DNA from: Cycloclasticus pugetii PS-1
GTDB lineage: Bacteria > Pseudomonadota > Gammaproteobacteria > Methylococcales > Cycloclasticaceae
Direction: 5' to 3'
Length of the DNA: 64,000 nt
Assembly (NCBI RefSeq): GCF_000384415.1
Contig: NZ_ARVU01000001.1
Location: forward strand, 992,001 to 1,056,000
Positions 26,211 through 35,485 of the stretch are shown one piece after another. The notes beneath the pieces are model-generated. The model saw only the letters and a list, made by a program, of their open reading frames with translations, did not search any database and was not told where the DNA came from. Both the position numbers and the translations under genes were made by a program. Each line of letters begins with the position of its first letter. Position 1 is the stretch's first letter.

Positions 26211-26741
26211 ATTGAAAAGGGGTGGGTTTTATCTCATTTATATTCTCATAGGAGAGCTAACATTGTGCTGTGTTACACAACACTGTCAATAGGTATTAGA
26301 AGCAGGGTGGTTTGAACGGGGGAATAATTGAAGAATTTGCTATACGTTGATTCCCGCATATTAACTAGAAGGACTAATTAGATACCTTCTTTCTAGCTAA
26401 GCTGTAATTTCACCCCACTTAGAATGACGCGCACGCTGCTGATGAAAGTCAAATACTTTGAATCAATAGGGTAGACTAGAGCAATTTAAACCTTTATCGT
26501 TTGTTTAAAATAAACTCTATGCCCTGTTTGTTGTCTTGTATATTTCTTCAGGTGTTCTTTACAGAGCCTTTAATCAATCGAGCCTGACTCTACTGATTAT
26601 TTACAAGGGTGCTCTTTTATAATTCTTTTACCCACGTTTTCATGAGTCTCTATAACATGCTAACGAAGCGTTCGTTCATCATATGTTCAGCTTGGAGTCC
26701 ATAAAGTTATAATCCAACTTCATATATATAAAGGAATCAAT
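26211..26741. other. 531-base divergent intergenic region
   Basis: It separates the methyltransferase and the repetitive lipoprotein gene. No coding frame looks real. Small palindromes are present, such as AACGAA-GCG-TTCGTT (near 26662-26676), and CTAACGAAGC there is also found in the attC-like site at 28473. AAGGAAT close to the lipoprotein ATG is its ribosome site. No confident promoter was identified. Confidence 0.45.
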
Positions 26742-28271
26742 ATGAGCATACGGAAAATAACTACCAATATAGCCATGGCAAGCGCTATCGTTATGGCAGT
26801 CGGTTGCGCTAGTACAGAACAAGGAAGTACTAGTGTTTTAGAGTCTCAACTTAAGGGTCGCGCAGCCGCATTAGATAGTCGGGAATCAGCCATTGCACAA
26901 AGAGAAGCGGAACTAGCTGCTTCAGCTTCTAGCCAATCTTCAATGAAAAGCGACCTATTGCCACCTAATGCAAAGAGTGGTGAGTGTTATGCCCGAGTAT
27001 GGGTGCCTGAAAAATTCAAAACAGTCAGTGAACAAATGCTGGCAACCGAAGCATCAGAACGTGTTGAAATTATCCCTGCTACATATGAGTGGGCCACAGA
27101 GACCGTTGAAGTCAGTCCAGCTTCAAGCAAACTTGTTGCTGTACCTGCCGTATACGGTACAGAGTCTGAGACAATAAAAATGAGCGATGAACAGCTTGTT
27201 TGGCGATTAGACCGCAGTAAAAATTCAACGCCTGCTAGTAGCGAGCTTTTAGCATTAGCAAAAAAATACGGTGCTGATCTTGACTCCGCAACGCCCGGTA
27301 TGTGCTTTCATGAGCACGCACTTCCAGCTAAGTTTGAAAATGTAACAGAGCAAGTTTTAACAGCTGAGGCATCTGAAACAGTTAAAACAATTCCAACAAC
27401 CTACCGTACCGTTGAAAAAACCGTTCTTGTTAGTGAAGCGTCAAGCAAAATCATTCAAGTACCTGCTACCTTTAAAACTGTATCAGAAAAAGTACTTGTT
27501 AAGCCTGCACACACCATCTGGAAGAAAGGCACTGGCCCAATCCAGCGTATTGATTCTGCCACCGGTGAGATTATGTGCTTAGTTGAAGTGCCTGCAGAAT
27601 ATAAAACAGTAAGCAAGAGTGTACTTGCAACACCAGCCACCACTAAAACGGTTGAGATTCCTGCTCAGTATAAAACTGTCTCGGTCCAAGAAGTGGTTAA
27701 ACCAGCATCAGAATTACGCACAGCAATACCTGCAAAATACGATACGTTAACAAAAACAAATCAAGTGACTGCTGCAACGTTTACTTGGCATGAGATTCAT
27801 AATAAAGAGCATCCTACTTCTTCACGAACAGGACAAAAGGTATGTTTAACAAAAACGCCTGCTACGTTTAAAACAGTAACTAGACAAGTTGTTAAAACAC
27901 CTGCAACAACTCGTGAAGTTACCATTCCTGCACAGTTTAAAACGATTAAAGTACGTAAACTAGCTTCACCAGCAACTGAAAAACGAATCGCCATTCCAGC
28001 GACATATAAAACAGTTACTCACCAAGAGTTAGTTAGCGATGGCTTTATGCAATGGCGCTCTATCTTATGTGAAACCAACATGACTCAAGGGCGTATTTCA
28101 AAAATTCAATCTGCGTTAAAAGCAAAAGGCTTCAACCCTGGCAGAATTGATGGCGTGATTGGTGCAGAAACAATCGCTGCAGTTAATGCATTTCAATCAG
28201 CTAATAAACTACCCGTCGATAAGTATCTGAATGTTGAAACAGTAAAGGCGTTAGGTGTATCTGTAAAATAA
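26742..28271 (+). CDS. Repetitive lipoprotein with C-terminal peptidoglycan-binding domain
   Basis: A 509-residue predicted lipoprotein: signal with lipobox A-V-G-C (C22), a short coiled-coil-like segment (residues 30-62), a long repeat region (about 80-440), and a C-terminal PG_binding_1 domain (about 449-505, I-S-K-I-Q-S-A-L-K-A-K-G-F-N-P-G). The repeat region consists of four modules. Each begins with a Cys (C82, C188, C279, C368; C443 starts the tail) and ends with a Trp (W154, W260, W349, W437). Within each module a unit of about 22 residues, P-A-x-[YF]-K-T-V plus a P-A-x step, recurs about three times. The protein would sit on the outer membrane and bind the cell wall. The function of the modules is unknown; the regular Cys/Trp spacing suggests a folded repeat. 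Confidence 0.85.
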   Translation: MSIRKITTNIAMASAIVMAVGCASTEQGSTSVLESQLKGRAAALDSRESAIAQREAELAASASSQSSMKSDLLPPNAKSGECYARVWVPEKFKTVSEQMLATEASERVEIIPATYEWATETVEVSPASSKLVAVPAVYGTESETIKMSDEQLVWRLDRSKNSTPASSELLALAKKYGADLDSATPGMCFHEHALPAKFENVTEQVLTAEASETVKTIPTTYRTVEKTVLVSEASSKIIQVPATFKTVSEKVLVKPAHTIWKKGTGPIQRIDSATGEIMCLVEVPAEYKTVSKSVLATPATTKTVEIPAQYKTVSVQEVVKPASELRTAIPAKYDTLTKTNQVTAATFTWHEIHNKEHPTSSRTGQKVCLTKTPATFKTVTRQVVKTPATTREVTIPAQFKTIKVRKLASPATEKRIAIPATYKTVTHQELVSDGFMQWRSILCETNMTQGRISKIQSALKAKGFNPGRIDGVIGAETIAAVNAFQSANKLPVDKYLNVETVKALGVSVK

Positions 28272-28289
28272 CAACGTAATATTAACGAT

Positions 28290-28319
28290 AAAAAAAACCC
28301 GCTACGGCGGGTTTTTTTT
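28290..28319 (+). terminator. Rho-independent terminator after lipoprotein gene
   Basis: An A run, the stem ACCCGC (28297-28302), loop TACG and GCGGGT (28307-28312), then a T run. The flanking A and T tracts could also serve the opposite strand. Confidence 0.9.
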
Positions 28320-28472
28320 ATACCTTTCTAAAATCAATGGATCAGGCTAGATGGGGTTTGTCTGTAAACGTTTATATCTTCCTTATTAATACTGTAGTTA
28401 TAGCTATAAGTGATGCAAAGAGCTTAATATTTCCACAGTACATTTAAAGTTACTCATAACTCTCCTGAAAAG

Positions 28473-28543
28473 CTAACGAAGCCAATAAGCAGATGCCAAA
28501 AGTTGCAGAGCGAAGCGGCGCAGCTTTTGGCAGCCCGAGTTAA
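28473..28543 (-). repeat. attC-like recombination site (site A) overlapping a gene stop
   Basis: Read on the minus strand, this follows the small membrane gene. It begins in TTAAC, which contains the gene's TAA stop, contains a hairpin with 13-base arms (28494-28506 and 28520-28532, one mismatch) and ends in CGTTAG. The plus strand carries CTAAC, 6 bases, AATAAGCA (28473-28491), the same arrangement as at 28871-28889. The layout resembles an integron attC site, but the symmetry outside the hairpin is imperfect. Confidence 0.4.
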
Positions 28544-28848
28544 TTTTCCTTGTTAAGTGATTGCTCTGCTGGGTTGGTTTGTAAGAGCACCAACCTAAAC
28601 TCCCCATAATCTTTAGCCAAAATCATCTTGACTGGTACGATAGAAATTAGTAGTCCTATTATCATGCCGATTGGTGCTGTAATAAATTGTATGGTTTGAC
28701 TAGAAACTCCCACAATTGCTAGTATGAATCCAATAATAAAGCCGATGACACCCCCAATTATCATTGCAACTATGATTGCAATGATATTTCTCCAGAGATA
28801 CGCCCACCATACTTTTGCTGCTCGTTTCCAAGTTACTTCGAGTTCCAT
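28540..28848 (-). CDS. Small membrane protein of unknown function
   Basis: A 102-residue hypothetical protein with an amphipathic N-terminus (M-E-L-E-V-T-W-K-R-A-A-K-V-W-W-A-Y-L-W-R), two Gly/Ile-rich membrane segments (about 21-46 and 54-75) and a charged tail. The GGAG ribosome site is 7 bases upstream. Its stop lies inside an attC-like sequence, and GTTAGGT occurs 22 bases before its start, so it may be an integron gene cassette. I recognise no family. Confidence 0.7.
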   Translation of the reverse strand: MELEVTWKRAAKVWWAYLWRNIIAIIVAMIIGGVIGFIIGFILAIVGVSSQTIQFITAPIGMIIGLLISIVPVKMILAKDYGEFRLVLLQTNPAEQSLNKEN

Positions 28849-28870
28849 TCTTTTCTCCTTTTTGATTCAC

Positions 28871-28927
28871 CTAACAGTGTTAATAAGCAAAACCAATTAT
28901 CCGCGTATTACTTGCTCTATGCGGATA
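28871..28927 (-). repeat. attC-like half (site B) upstream of the small membrane gene
   Basis: On the minus strand this ends in GTTAGGT, a perfect GTTRRRY core, just before the gene. The plus strand shows CTAAC, 6 bases, AATAAGCA (28871-28889), as in site A, and an inverted repeat TATCCGC/GCGGATA (28898-28904, 28921-28927). No clear partner core closes the site on its far side. Confidence 0.3.
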
Positions 28928-29064
28928 GTACTTCCATGTATTTTGATATTAAAGACATAAATATGGGTATTACCATGCGCACCAAATACCCTTAACTCAG
29001 AGTTTAGAGTGTTTACTCAAAGGGATCAATGTTTAAAATAAACTAATCAAAATAAGAAGTGGTT

Positions 29065-30246
29065 TTAAACCACTTGCCCTGCACACCAACCTGAAGACCA
29101 AGCCCACTGAAAGTTATAACCACCCAGCCAGCCGGTAACATCGACTACTTCGCCCACAAAATATAACCCTGTTGAGTAATTTGATTCCATGGTTTTTGAT
29201 GATAGCTCATCACAGTTAACACCGCCAAGGGTGACCTCTGCAGTTCTATAGCCTTCGGTGCTGTTGGGTTTTATTTGCCATTGGTGTAGTTGCTTGCTGA
29301 TGTTTTTAAAGCGATCGTGCGAAAGGGATTGCAGCGGTTGGTTTAGGAGTTGTTCATCAAGTAAGGCGACGATAAATCGTTTGGGTAGATGTTCAGCTAA
29401 TATGGTTTTTAAATGTGCTTTGGGCTGCTCTTGTTGCTTTGTTTTTAGAAGTGTTTCTATGTCTACATCGGGCAATAGGTTAATGCTGAGCGTTTCGCCA
29501 GCGTGCCAGTACGATGATATTTGCAAAATGGCTGGGCCGCTTAAACCACGATGGGTTAGCAAGATATTTTCTCTAAAGCTGTTGCGCTCATTACTCACCA
29601 CGCACTCTATGGCAATGCCAGAAAGCTCGGCTAGCCATGCTTTATCGTCCGGTTGTAGGGTAAACGGTACTAGCCCTGCAGTCGTTGGGTGAACGGTATG
29701 CCCAAAACGTTTGGCTATGTTATAACCAAAGCCTGTTGCGCCCATTTTAGGAATGGATAAGCCACCGCTAGCAATCACGACCGATTCTGCACTGTAATCG
29801 TCTAGGGATGTGTTGATGATATAGCGGTCATTTTCTTTGTGAATGTTTTCTATACTGCAATTAAGGCGAATGTCTACCCCTGCATGAGCACATTCTGATA
29901 GCAACATATTGAGAATGTCTTTAGCGCTATCATCGCAAAATAATTGCCCGTGGCTACGTTCGTGATAGGGGATGTTGTAGTCGCACACCAGCGCAATAAA
30001 ATCCCATTGTGTGTATCGACTAAGTGCTGATTTACAAAAGTGCGGGTTATGGGAAATATAATTATCTGCACTGATATCCATATTGGTGAAGTTACAGCGC
30101 CCACCACCGGACATGAGTATTTTTTTACCCGCCTTATTTGCATGGTCTAATACCACCACATTGCGGCCACGTTTGCCGGCTTCTATTGCACACATTAAAC
30201 CAGAAGCGCTAGCACCAATAATAAGAACATCGATGGGTTTATTCAT
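29065..30246 (-). CDS. BaiN/HI0933-type FAD-dependent oxidoreductase
   Basis: A 393-residue flavoprotein of the HI0933/YhiN/BaiN group. The N-terminal FAD motif is I-I-G-A-S-A-S-G-L-M-C-A, then K-A-G-K-K-I-L-M-S-G-G-G-R-C-N-F-T-N, which is diagnostic for the family. It ends W-L-G-G-Y-N-F-Q-W-A-W-S-S-G. The physiological substrate is not established for most members. Confidence 0.9.
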   Translation of the reverse strand: MNKPIDVLIIGASASGLMCAIEAGKRGRNVVVLDHANKAGKKILMSGGGRCNFTNMDISADNYISHNPHFCKSALSRYTQWDFIALVCDYNIPYHERSHGQLFCDDSAKDILNMLLSECAHAGVDIRLNCSIENIHKENDRYIINTSLDDYSAESVVIASGGLSIPKMGATGFGYNIAKRFGHTVHPTTAGLVPFTLQPDDKAWLAELSGIAIECVVSNERNSFRENILLTHRGLSGPAILQISSYWHAGETLSINLLPDVDIETLLKTKQQEQPKAHLKTILAEHLPKRFIVALLDEQLLNQPLQSLSHDRFKNISKQLHQWQIKPNSTEGYRTAEVTLGGVNCDELSSKTMESNYSTGLYFVGEVVDVTGWLGGYNFQWAWSSGWCAGQVV

Positions 30247-30408
30247 GATGCGAATAGAAAGGTTTAGTTAGAATGGAGAACATTTGTAATGTTGGTGGTT
30301 GAATCATGAGATGGTTGCCCCCAATGTTTATAACGGATTAGAAATAAATATTGGGTCCGGTAAACGCACTATTGTATAAAACTCAGCATTAAAAAGGATA
30401 AATAAACC

Positions 30409-31392
30409 ATGGTAGAAAGTAGTTTACGCGATTCTAAAGCGGCTATTCAGCAACTTAAAGAGACGATCAGCAAGCAGATTATTGGCCAAGACGTATTAGT
30501 AGAAAGAATGTTAGTTGCCTTGTTAGCAGATGGCCATATTTTAGTTGAAGGTGCGCCGGGCTTGGCTAAAACGCGTGCCATTAATGTGTTGAGTAAAGGG
30601 ATTGAGGCAGACTTTCACCGGGTTCAGTTTACACCAGATTTATTGCCCTCAGATTTAACCGGTACGGATATTTATCGACCACAGCAGGGTACGTTTGAGT
30701 TTCAAAAAGGGCCTTTATTTCATAATCTAGTATTAGCGGATGAAATAAACCGTGCGCCTGCAAAAGTTCAAGCCGCTTTATTAGAAGCTATGGCAGAACG
30801 ACAAATTACTGTTGGTGGTGCCAGTTATCAGTTGCCCAGTTTATTTATGGTAATGGCTACGCAAAACCCATTGGAACAAGAAGGCACTTATCCTTTGCCT
30901 GAGGCACAACTAGACCGGTTTTTACTGCATGTAAAAATAGATTACCCTAAGGCAGCACATGAAAAAGAGATTTTACATTTAGCCCGTCGCGAGGAAAAAG
31001 GCGGTGATACTAAAAAAGCAACAAGCGAGCCGATAACACAGCAACAGTTATTTGCAGCACGTCAGGAAATATTAAACGTGTATATGAGTGACGAACTGGA
31101 AGATTATCTGTTGCAATTGATATTAGCAACACGTGAACCGGCTGCTTATGGTGATGATCTAGCTGCTTGGGTTCAATACGGGGCTAGTCCAAGAGCGAGC
31201 ATTGCGCTTGACCGTTGTTCTAGAGCCAAAGCGTGGTTGAATCAACGTGATTTTGTTACCCCGGAAGATATTCAAAATATTGCCTACGATGTATTACGAC
31301 ATCGTTTAATTATGTCTTATGAAGCCGAAGCAGAGGGCATTACAGCCGATAGGTTTATTAAAGAATTAATTAATAGAGTTGCTGTGCCTTAA
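30409..31392 (+). CDS. MoxR-type AAA+ ATPase
   Basis: A 327-residue MoxR ATPase. Walker A is G-A-P-G-L-A-K-T (48-55), Walker B L-V-L-A-D-E (107-112), and N-x-x-E-x-x-G-T-Y-P-L-P-E-A-Q-L-D-R is present. MoxR proteins are thought to act as chaperones that mature partner VWA proteins. The five genes that follow without gaps are exactly such partners. A conventional Shine-Dalgarno (AAAGGAT) precedes the ATG. Confidence 0.93.
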   Translation: MVESSLRDSKAAIQQLKETISKQIIGQDVLVERMLVALLADGHILVEGAPGLAKTRAINVLSKGIEADFHRVQFTPDLLPSDLTGTDIYRPQQGTFEFQKGPLFHNLVLADEINRAPAKVQAALLEAMAERQITVGGASYQLPSLFMVMATQNPLEQEGTYPLPEAQLDRFLLHVKIDYPKAAHEKEILHLARREEKGGDTKKATSEPITQQQLFAARQEILNVYMSDELEDYLLQLILATREPAAYGDDLAAWVQYGASPRASIALDRCSRAKAWLNQRDFVTPEDIQNIAYDVLRHRLIMSYEAEAEGITADRFIKELINRVAVP

Positions 31393-32283
31393 ATGAAGCA
31401 GGCTGTTTTACAAAACGAACGGGTTTCTGTTCAGTTAAAACCCATGGTCGATTTAGCGAAAAAGGCGGGGCTGTTAAAAACTCGTCGGCATCGTATACAG
31501 TCGGCCCAAAATGGCGGGTATGTGTCACGTTTTAAAGGCCGTGGAATGGAGTTTGATGAAGTTCGTTTGTATCAAGCAGGGGATGATATCCGTAGTATTG
31601 ACTGGCGGGTGACTGCTCGTACGAATAAAACACACAGCAAAATATTTCGTGAAGAACGTGAACGACCCATTTTTATTTCTGTTGATTTACGACCCACTAT
31701 GAATTTTGCAACACGCGGTGTGTTCAAATCGGTACAAGCGTCTAAAGTGGCTGCCTTAGTAGCGTGGGCTGCTCAGTTAAATGGCGATAGAGTAGGCGGT
31801 CAGGTTTTTAATCAGCACGGTTGCCAAGAGTTAAAGCCAGCCAATGGCCGCTCAGCTGTTTTACATTTTTTAAATGCGTTGGTTAAACCTACGTTATCGA
31901 TAACAGAGTATTTCTCGTTAGAGCAAATTCTTAACCGCTTAATGCAACATGCCAGACCTGGTAGCTTGGTATATATTGTTAGTGATTTTCGTGGCTTAAA
32001 TAATCATGTTGAAAAACAGTTATCTAAATTAGCTAAACACTGCGAACTTCAATTAGTACATATTTATGATCCGCTAGAAAGCCATTTGCCAAGCAGAGGG
32101 CGCTATCGTTTTACTAATGGTAAACAGGAAACAGTACTGGATACTGGCGATAACCAGCGGGTATTAGCCTATCAACAACATTTTAAAAACAGGCAACAAC
32201 AGTTAACAACATTGTGTAAAAAATGGCGAATTTCACTGCTTGAATGTAGCACCGTTGATGATCCATATGAGGTGTTAAGTTAA
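31393..32283 (+). CDS. DUF58 domain protein
   Basis: A 296-residue protein whose ATG directly follows the moxR stop. The DUF58 signature is seen as G-M-E-F-D-E-V-R-L-Y-Q-A-G-D-D-I-R-S-I-D-W (residues 52-72). The core has a VWA-like fold. It is regularly encoded between moxR and bat genes. Its function is probably scaffold-like in the MoxR/VWA complex. Confidence 0.9.
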   Translation: MKQAVLQNERVSVQLKPMVDLAKKAGLLKTRRHRIQSAQNGGYVSRFKGRGMEFDEVRLYQAGDDIRSIDWRVTARTNKTHSKIFREERERPIFISVDLRPTMNFATRGVFKSVQASKVAALVAWAAQLNGDRVGGQVFNQHGCQELKPANGRSAVLHFLNALVKPTLSITEYFSLEQILNRLMQHARPGSLVYIVSDFRGLNNHVEKQLSKLAKHCELQLVHIYDPLESHLPSRGRYRFTNGKQETVLDTGDNQRVLAYQQHFKNRQQQLTTLCKKWRISLLECSTVDDPYEVLS

Positions 32284-32747
32284 TGAATGAAACATTGCCC
32301 TTAAAAGACATTCATTTACCAGCTGAGGTTAGCTGGTGGCCACCTGCTTTAGGTTGGTGGCTTGTTTTACTGGTTGTTGTTGTGGCTTTGGTTTGTGCTT
32401 GGTGGTTGTATAAAAAATTAACACGTCGTACGGCGATTAAAGCAGCATCAGCCTTATTGGTTGATATAAAGCAATCCAAAAACAACGATGAATTAAACAC
32501 ACTTAAACAGTTATCTATGTGTCTGCGTCGTGTTTCTATCAGTGTGAATCCGCGCAATAAGACGGCAGGTTTAACGGGTAAAGACTGGTTGGAGTATCTA
32601 GATCAATCGGTAGACGGTACGCCATTTAGTACCGGTATAGGACGTTATTTATCTGAAGCGCCTTATCGGCAAACAGCGCCAGAAGACATAGAAATAGATG
32701 ACTTAATTGAATTGTGTGAATGTTGGTTAAAGAGGCAACACCAATGA
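32283..32747 (+). CDS. DUF4381 membrane protein
   Basis: A 154-residue protein with one N-terminal membrane helix (about 22-45) flanked by a Pro/Trp-rich segment (L-P-A-E-V-S-W-W-P-P-A-L-G-W-W), the DUF4381 hallmark. The cytoplasmic part is helical. Start and stop overlap both neighbours by 1-4 bases, so translation is coupled within the operon. Confidence 0.87.
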   Translation: MNETLPLKDIHLPAEVSWWPPALGWWLVLLVVVVALVCAWWLYKKLTRRTAIKAASALLVDIKQSKNNDELNTLKQLSMCLRRVSISVNPRNKTAGLTGKDWLEYLDQSVDGTPFSTGIGRYLSEAPYRQTAPEDIEIDDLIELCECWLKRQHQ

Positions 32748-33730
32748 TTCATATCGAGTGGCCTCAATTATTTTTATTATTACCGTTGCCATTGCTATAC
32801 CGCTGGCTTTTGCCGGCTTATGCAGCAGATACACAAGCGGCCCTAAAAGTCCCTTTTATAGAAGATTTTGGTGAGGCTAAGGCACGGTATAGCTCAGCAA
32901 AACAGCCTTGGCTTTTGTGGTTGGCTGTTATTGCGTGGGTGTTATTAGTGTTGGCGTCTGCTCGACCACAATGGCTGGGTGAGCCTATTGAACAAGCAGT
33001 GAGTGGACGTGACTTAATGCTGGCGGTAGATGTATCTGGCAGTATGAAAGAGGAAGATTTTGTTATTGAAAACACCCGTGTGGATCGCTTAACAGCTACT
33101 AAATATGTGGCAACAGACTTTATTGAGCGACGCATCGGCGATCGGTTAGGGCTGATATTGTTTGGCACTACAGCCTATTTGCAAACGCCTTTAACCTTTG
33201 ACCGTAAGACGGTTGCAACGTTATTAGACGAAGCATTTATTGGTATTACTGATGATGAGCCGGCAACCTCTATTGGGGATGCAATTGGTTTAGCTGTTAA
33301 ACATTTGAAGGATGAGCAAGCAAACAGTCGAGTGCTAGTTCTGCTAACAGATGGAGCGAATACAGCGGGTGAAATTAGCCCCCTTCAAGCTGCAAAATTG
33401 GCAGCTGACCAGCAACTTAAAATTTATACCATTGGGATTGGTGCAGATGAAATGCTGGTACGCAGTTTTTTTGGTAACCGTAAAGTTAATCCATCACGTG
33501 ATCTTGATGAAAAAACCCTTAAGGCCATTGCAGAGGCAACAAATGGTCAATATTTTCGTGCGCGCAGCAAAGAAGAGCTAGAGCAGATATATGAGCTGTT
33601 AGATCAACTAGAACCAGTTGAGAAAAATAAGCAATTTTATCGCCCCATGAGTGAACTATACCCTTGGCCATTAGCGCTAAGTTTATTGTTATTGGGCATT
33701 ATTACTGTGATTCGTTTGAGGCTTATATGA
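32744..33730 (+). CDS. VWA domain membrane protein, BatA-like
   Basis: About 328 residues, with N-terminal and C-terminal membrane helices around a VWA domain. The MIDAS motif D-V-S-G-S-M is intact, with downstream T-D-G-A-N-T. The frame opens at 32720, but ATG 32744 overlaps the preceding stop as ATGA and has an upstream AAAGAGG. Bat proteins form an inner-membrane complex connected with stress tolerance. Confidence 0.9.
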   Translation: MIHIEWPQLFLLLPLPLLYRWLLPAYAADTQAALKVPFIEDFGEAKARYSSAKQPWLLWLAVIAWVLLVLASARPQWLGEPIEQAVSGRDLMLAVDVSGSMKEEDFVIENTRVDRLTATKYVATDFIERRIGDRLGLILFGTTAYLQTPLTFDRKTVATLLDEAFIGITDDEPATSIGDAIGLAVKHLKDEQANSRVLVLLTDGANTAGEISPLQAAKLAADQQLKIYTIGIGADEMLVRSFFGNRKVNPSRDLDEKTLKAIAEATNGQYFRARSKEELEQIYELLDQLEPVEKNKQFYRPMSELYPWPLALSLLLLGIITVIRLRLI

Positions 33731-35472
33731 ACTGGGCAGATTTTCATTTTATAAGACCTTATTTTTTATTGGCGCTGATTCCGGCGCTGGCTTTAATGTT
33801 TGTATCGGTTAAAAACACACTGGCTAAAGGTGAATGGGCCGATGTGTGTGATGCAGCCTTATTGCCGTTTATTTTAGAAGATAAACAATCGTCTAAAAGT
33901 TATTGGGTAGTTGGGGCTTTATCAATGGCCGTTTTATTATCAATTGTTGCACTGGCAGGCCCAACATGGGAACGCTTAGAAACACCTGCATTTCGTAATG
34001 ATGCGGCGTTGGTTATTGCCTTAGATCTTTCGCAAACCATGAATGCGACTGATATAAAACCCAGCCGTTTAGTGCGTGCTCGCTATAAAATTGCAGATAT
34101 TTTAAGACAAAGAAAAGACGGACTGACGGCCTTGGTGGTGTATTCAGCAGATGCGTTTACCGTTACGCCATTAACCAGCGATGTGGCAACGATTGAGAAC
34201 CAGCTGAATGCCTTAGAAAGCAGTTTAATGCCACGGCAAGGTAAAGATACACAAGCGGCTTTAACGTTGGCCGTTAATCTTTTACAACAAGCCGGTCAAA
34301 AGCAGGGTAATATTTTTCTTATAACCGATGGTATTAAGCAACCGGCAAAAACATTAGAAAAAGAGCTGGGGGATTATGTTGTCTCTATTTTGGGGGTTGG
34401 AACAGCTGCTGGTGGTCCGGTTAAACAAGCTGGTGGTGGTTTCTTAAAAGATAATCAAGGGAATATTATTATTGCCAAATTAAACGCTAAAGAACTTGCA
34501 TCGTTAGCGAGCCGTTCAGGCGGGCACTACGGCACAATGACGGCGGATGATAGTGATATTAAAGCAATGTTATCTAGCCTAGAACGGCCGGTGTTAGATG
34601 AAATTGCTAATGATAATAATGGACTGATTGAGCAATGGAATGATAGGGGCGTTTGGTTGCTATTGTTGATCTTGCCATTGGCCGCCTTTGGTTTTAGGAA
34701 AGGGCTACTAATAGGGTTGGTTTTTATTATTATGCCACTGGCCGAAAACAGTTATGCGGTGGAATGGGACGCGCTTTGGTTGAATAAAAATCAGCAAGCA
34801 AAACAGCTATTTGAAGAAAAAAAGTTTCAGCAAGCAGCAGAAAAATTCACCTCACCAGAGTGGAAAGCAGCGGCTCAATATAAAGCAGGTGAGTACCAAC
34901 AAGCTGTAGAGCAACTTGAAGGGATTGAAACAGCAGAGAGTCTGTATAACAAAGGCAATAGCCTAGCAAAATCGGGTCAATTAGATGAAGCAAAACAGGC
35001 GTATGAGCAATCGTTAAAATTAAACCCTGATAATGAAGATGCACTACATAATTTGAAACTGATTGAAGAGGCTCAAAACAAATCACAGCCTAAAGGTGAT
35101 CAAGGGCAAGACAAACAGCAAGAGGGAGAGGATAACTCTAAAAACGCCGAACAAGCAGAGCAGCCATCCAATACACAACCAGCCGATAATAAGGACGATT
35201 CGTCCAACGAGTCTAAAGAGGCAGCGCAAGATCAGGCTGCTGAGTCATCAACGTCAGCTAATCAGGAATCGTTAGCAGAAAATACCGAGGCGCAAAGCAG
35301 TCCGAACGACAGTAAAGAGGTGGGTGAGCAGCAGCAAGCGGCAACGGCAGAGCTTTCTGATGAAGAACAACAAGCGGCTGAGCAATGGTTAAAACGTATT
35401 CAAGATGACCCTGCGGCATTATTAAAACGAAAATTTAAGTATCAATATGGTCAACGACAGCTACAACGTTAA
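33727..35472 (+). CDS. VWA-TPR membrane protein, fused BatB/BatC-like
   Basis: About 581 residues. N-terminal helices and a VWA domain (D-L-S-Q-T-M, a DxSxT MIDAS) are followed by a second membrane segment (about 305-340), TPR repeats (about 390-460) and an acidic, Gln/Ser-rich low-complexity tail. BatB and BatC functions thus appear joined. ATG 33727 overlaps the previous stop (ATGA) and is preferred to 33664, which lies inside the upstream gene. The basic K-R-K-F-K-Y-Q-Y end follows the disordered tail. Confidence 0.88.
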   Translation: MNWADFHFIRPYFLLALIPALALMFVSVKNTLAKGEWADVCDAALLPFILEDKQSSKSYWVVGALSMAVLLSIVALAGPTWERLETPAFRNDAALVIALDLSQTMNATDIKPSRLVRARYKIADILRQRKDGLTALVVYSADAFTVTPLTSDVATIENQLNALESSLMPRQGKDTQAALTLAVNLLQQAGQKQGNIFLITDGIKQPAKTLEKELGDYVVSILGVGTAAGGPVKQAGGGFLKDNQGNIIIAKLNAKELASLASRSGGHYGTMTADDSDIKAMLSSLERPVLDEIANDNNGLIEQWNDRGVWLLLLILPLAAFGFRKGLLIGLVFIIMPLAENSYAVEWDALWLNKNQQAKQLFEEKKFQQAAEKFTSPEWKAAAQYKAGEYQQAVEQLEGIETAESLYNKGNSLAKSGQLDEAKQAYEQSLKLNPDNEDALHNLKLIEEAQNKSQPKGDQGQDKQQEGEDNSKNAEQAEQPSNTQPADNKDDSSNESKEAAQDQAAESSTSANQESLAENTEAQSSPNDSKEVGEQQQAATAELSDEEQQAAEQWLKRIQDDPAALLKRKFKYQYGQRQLQR

Positions 35473-35485
35473 GAAAAAGGCAGCA

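Noticed and set aside
26662-26676. AACGAA-GCG-TTCGTT palindrome as another attC-like or operator site
   Set aside because: It shares only CTAACGAAGC with the site at 28473, and no core pair or cassette gene is adjacent.
26742-28271. DNA repeats in the lipoprotein gene as a CRISPR or tandem DNA repeat
   Set aside because: The repeats are in coding sequence, vary at DNA level, and keep frame and protein pattern.
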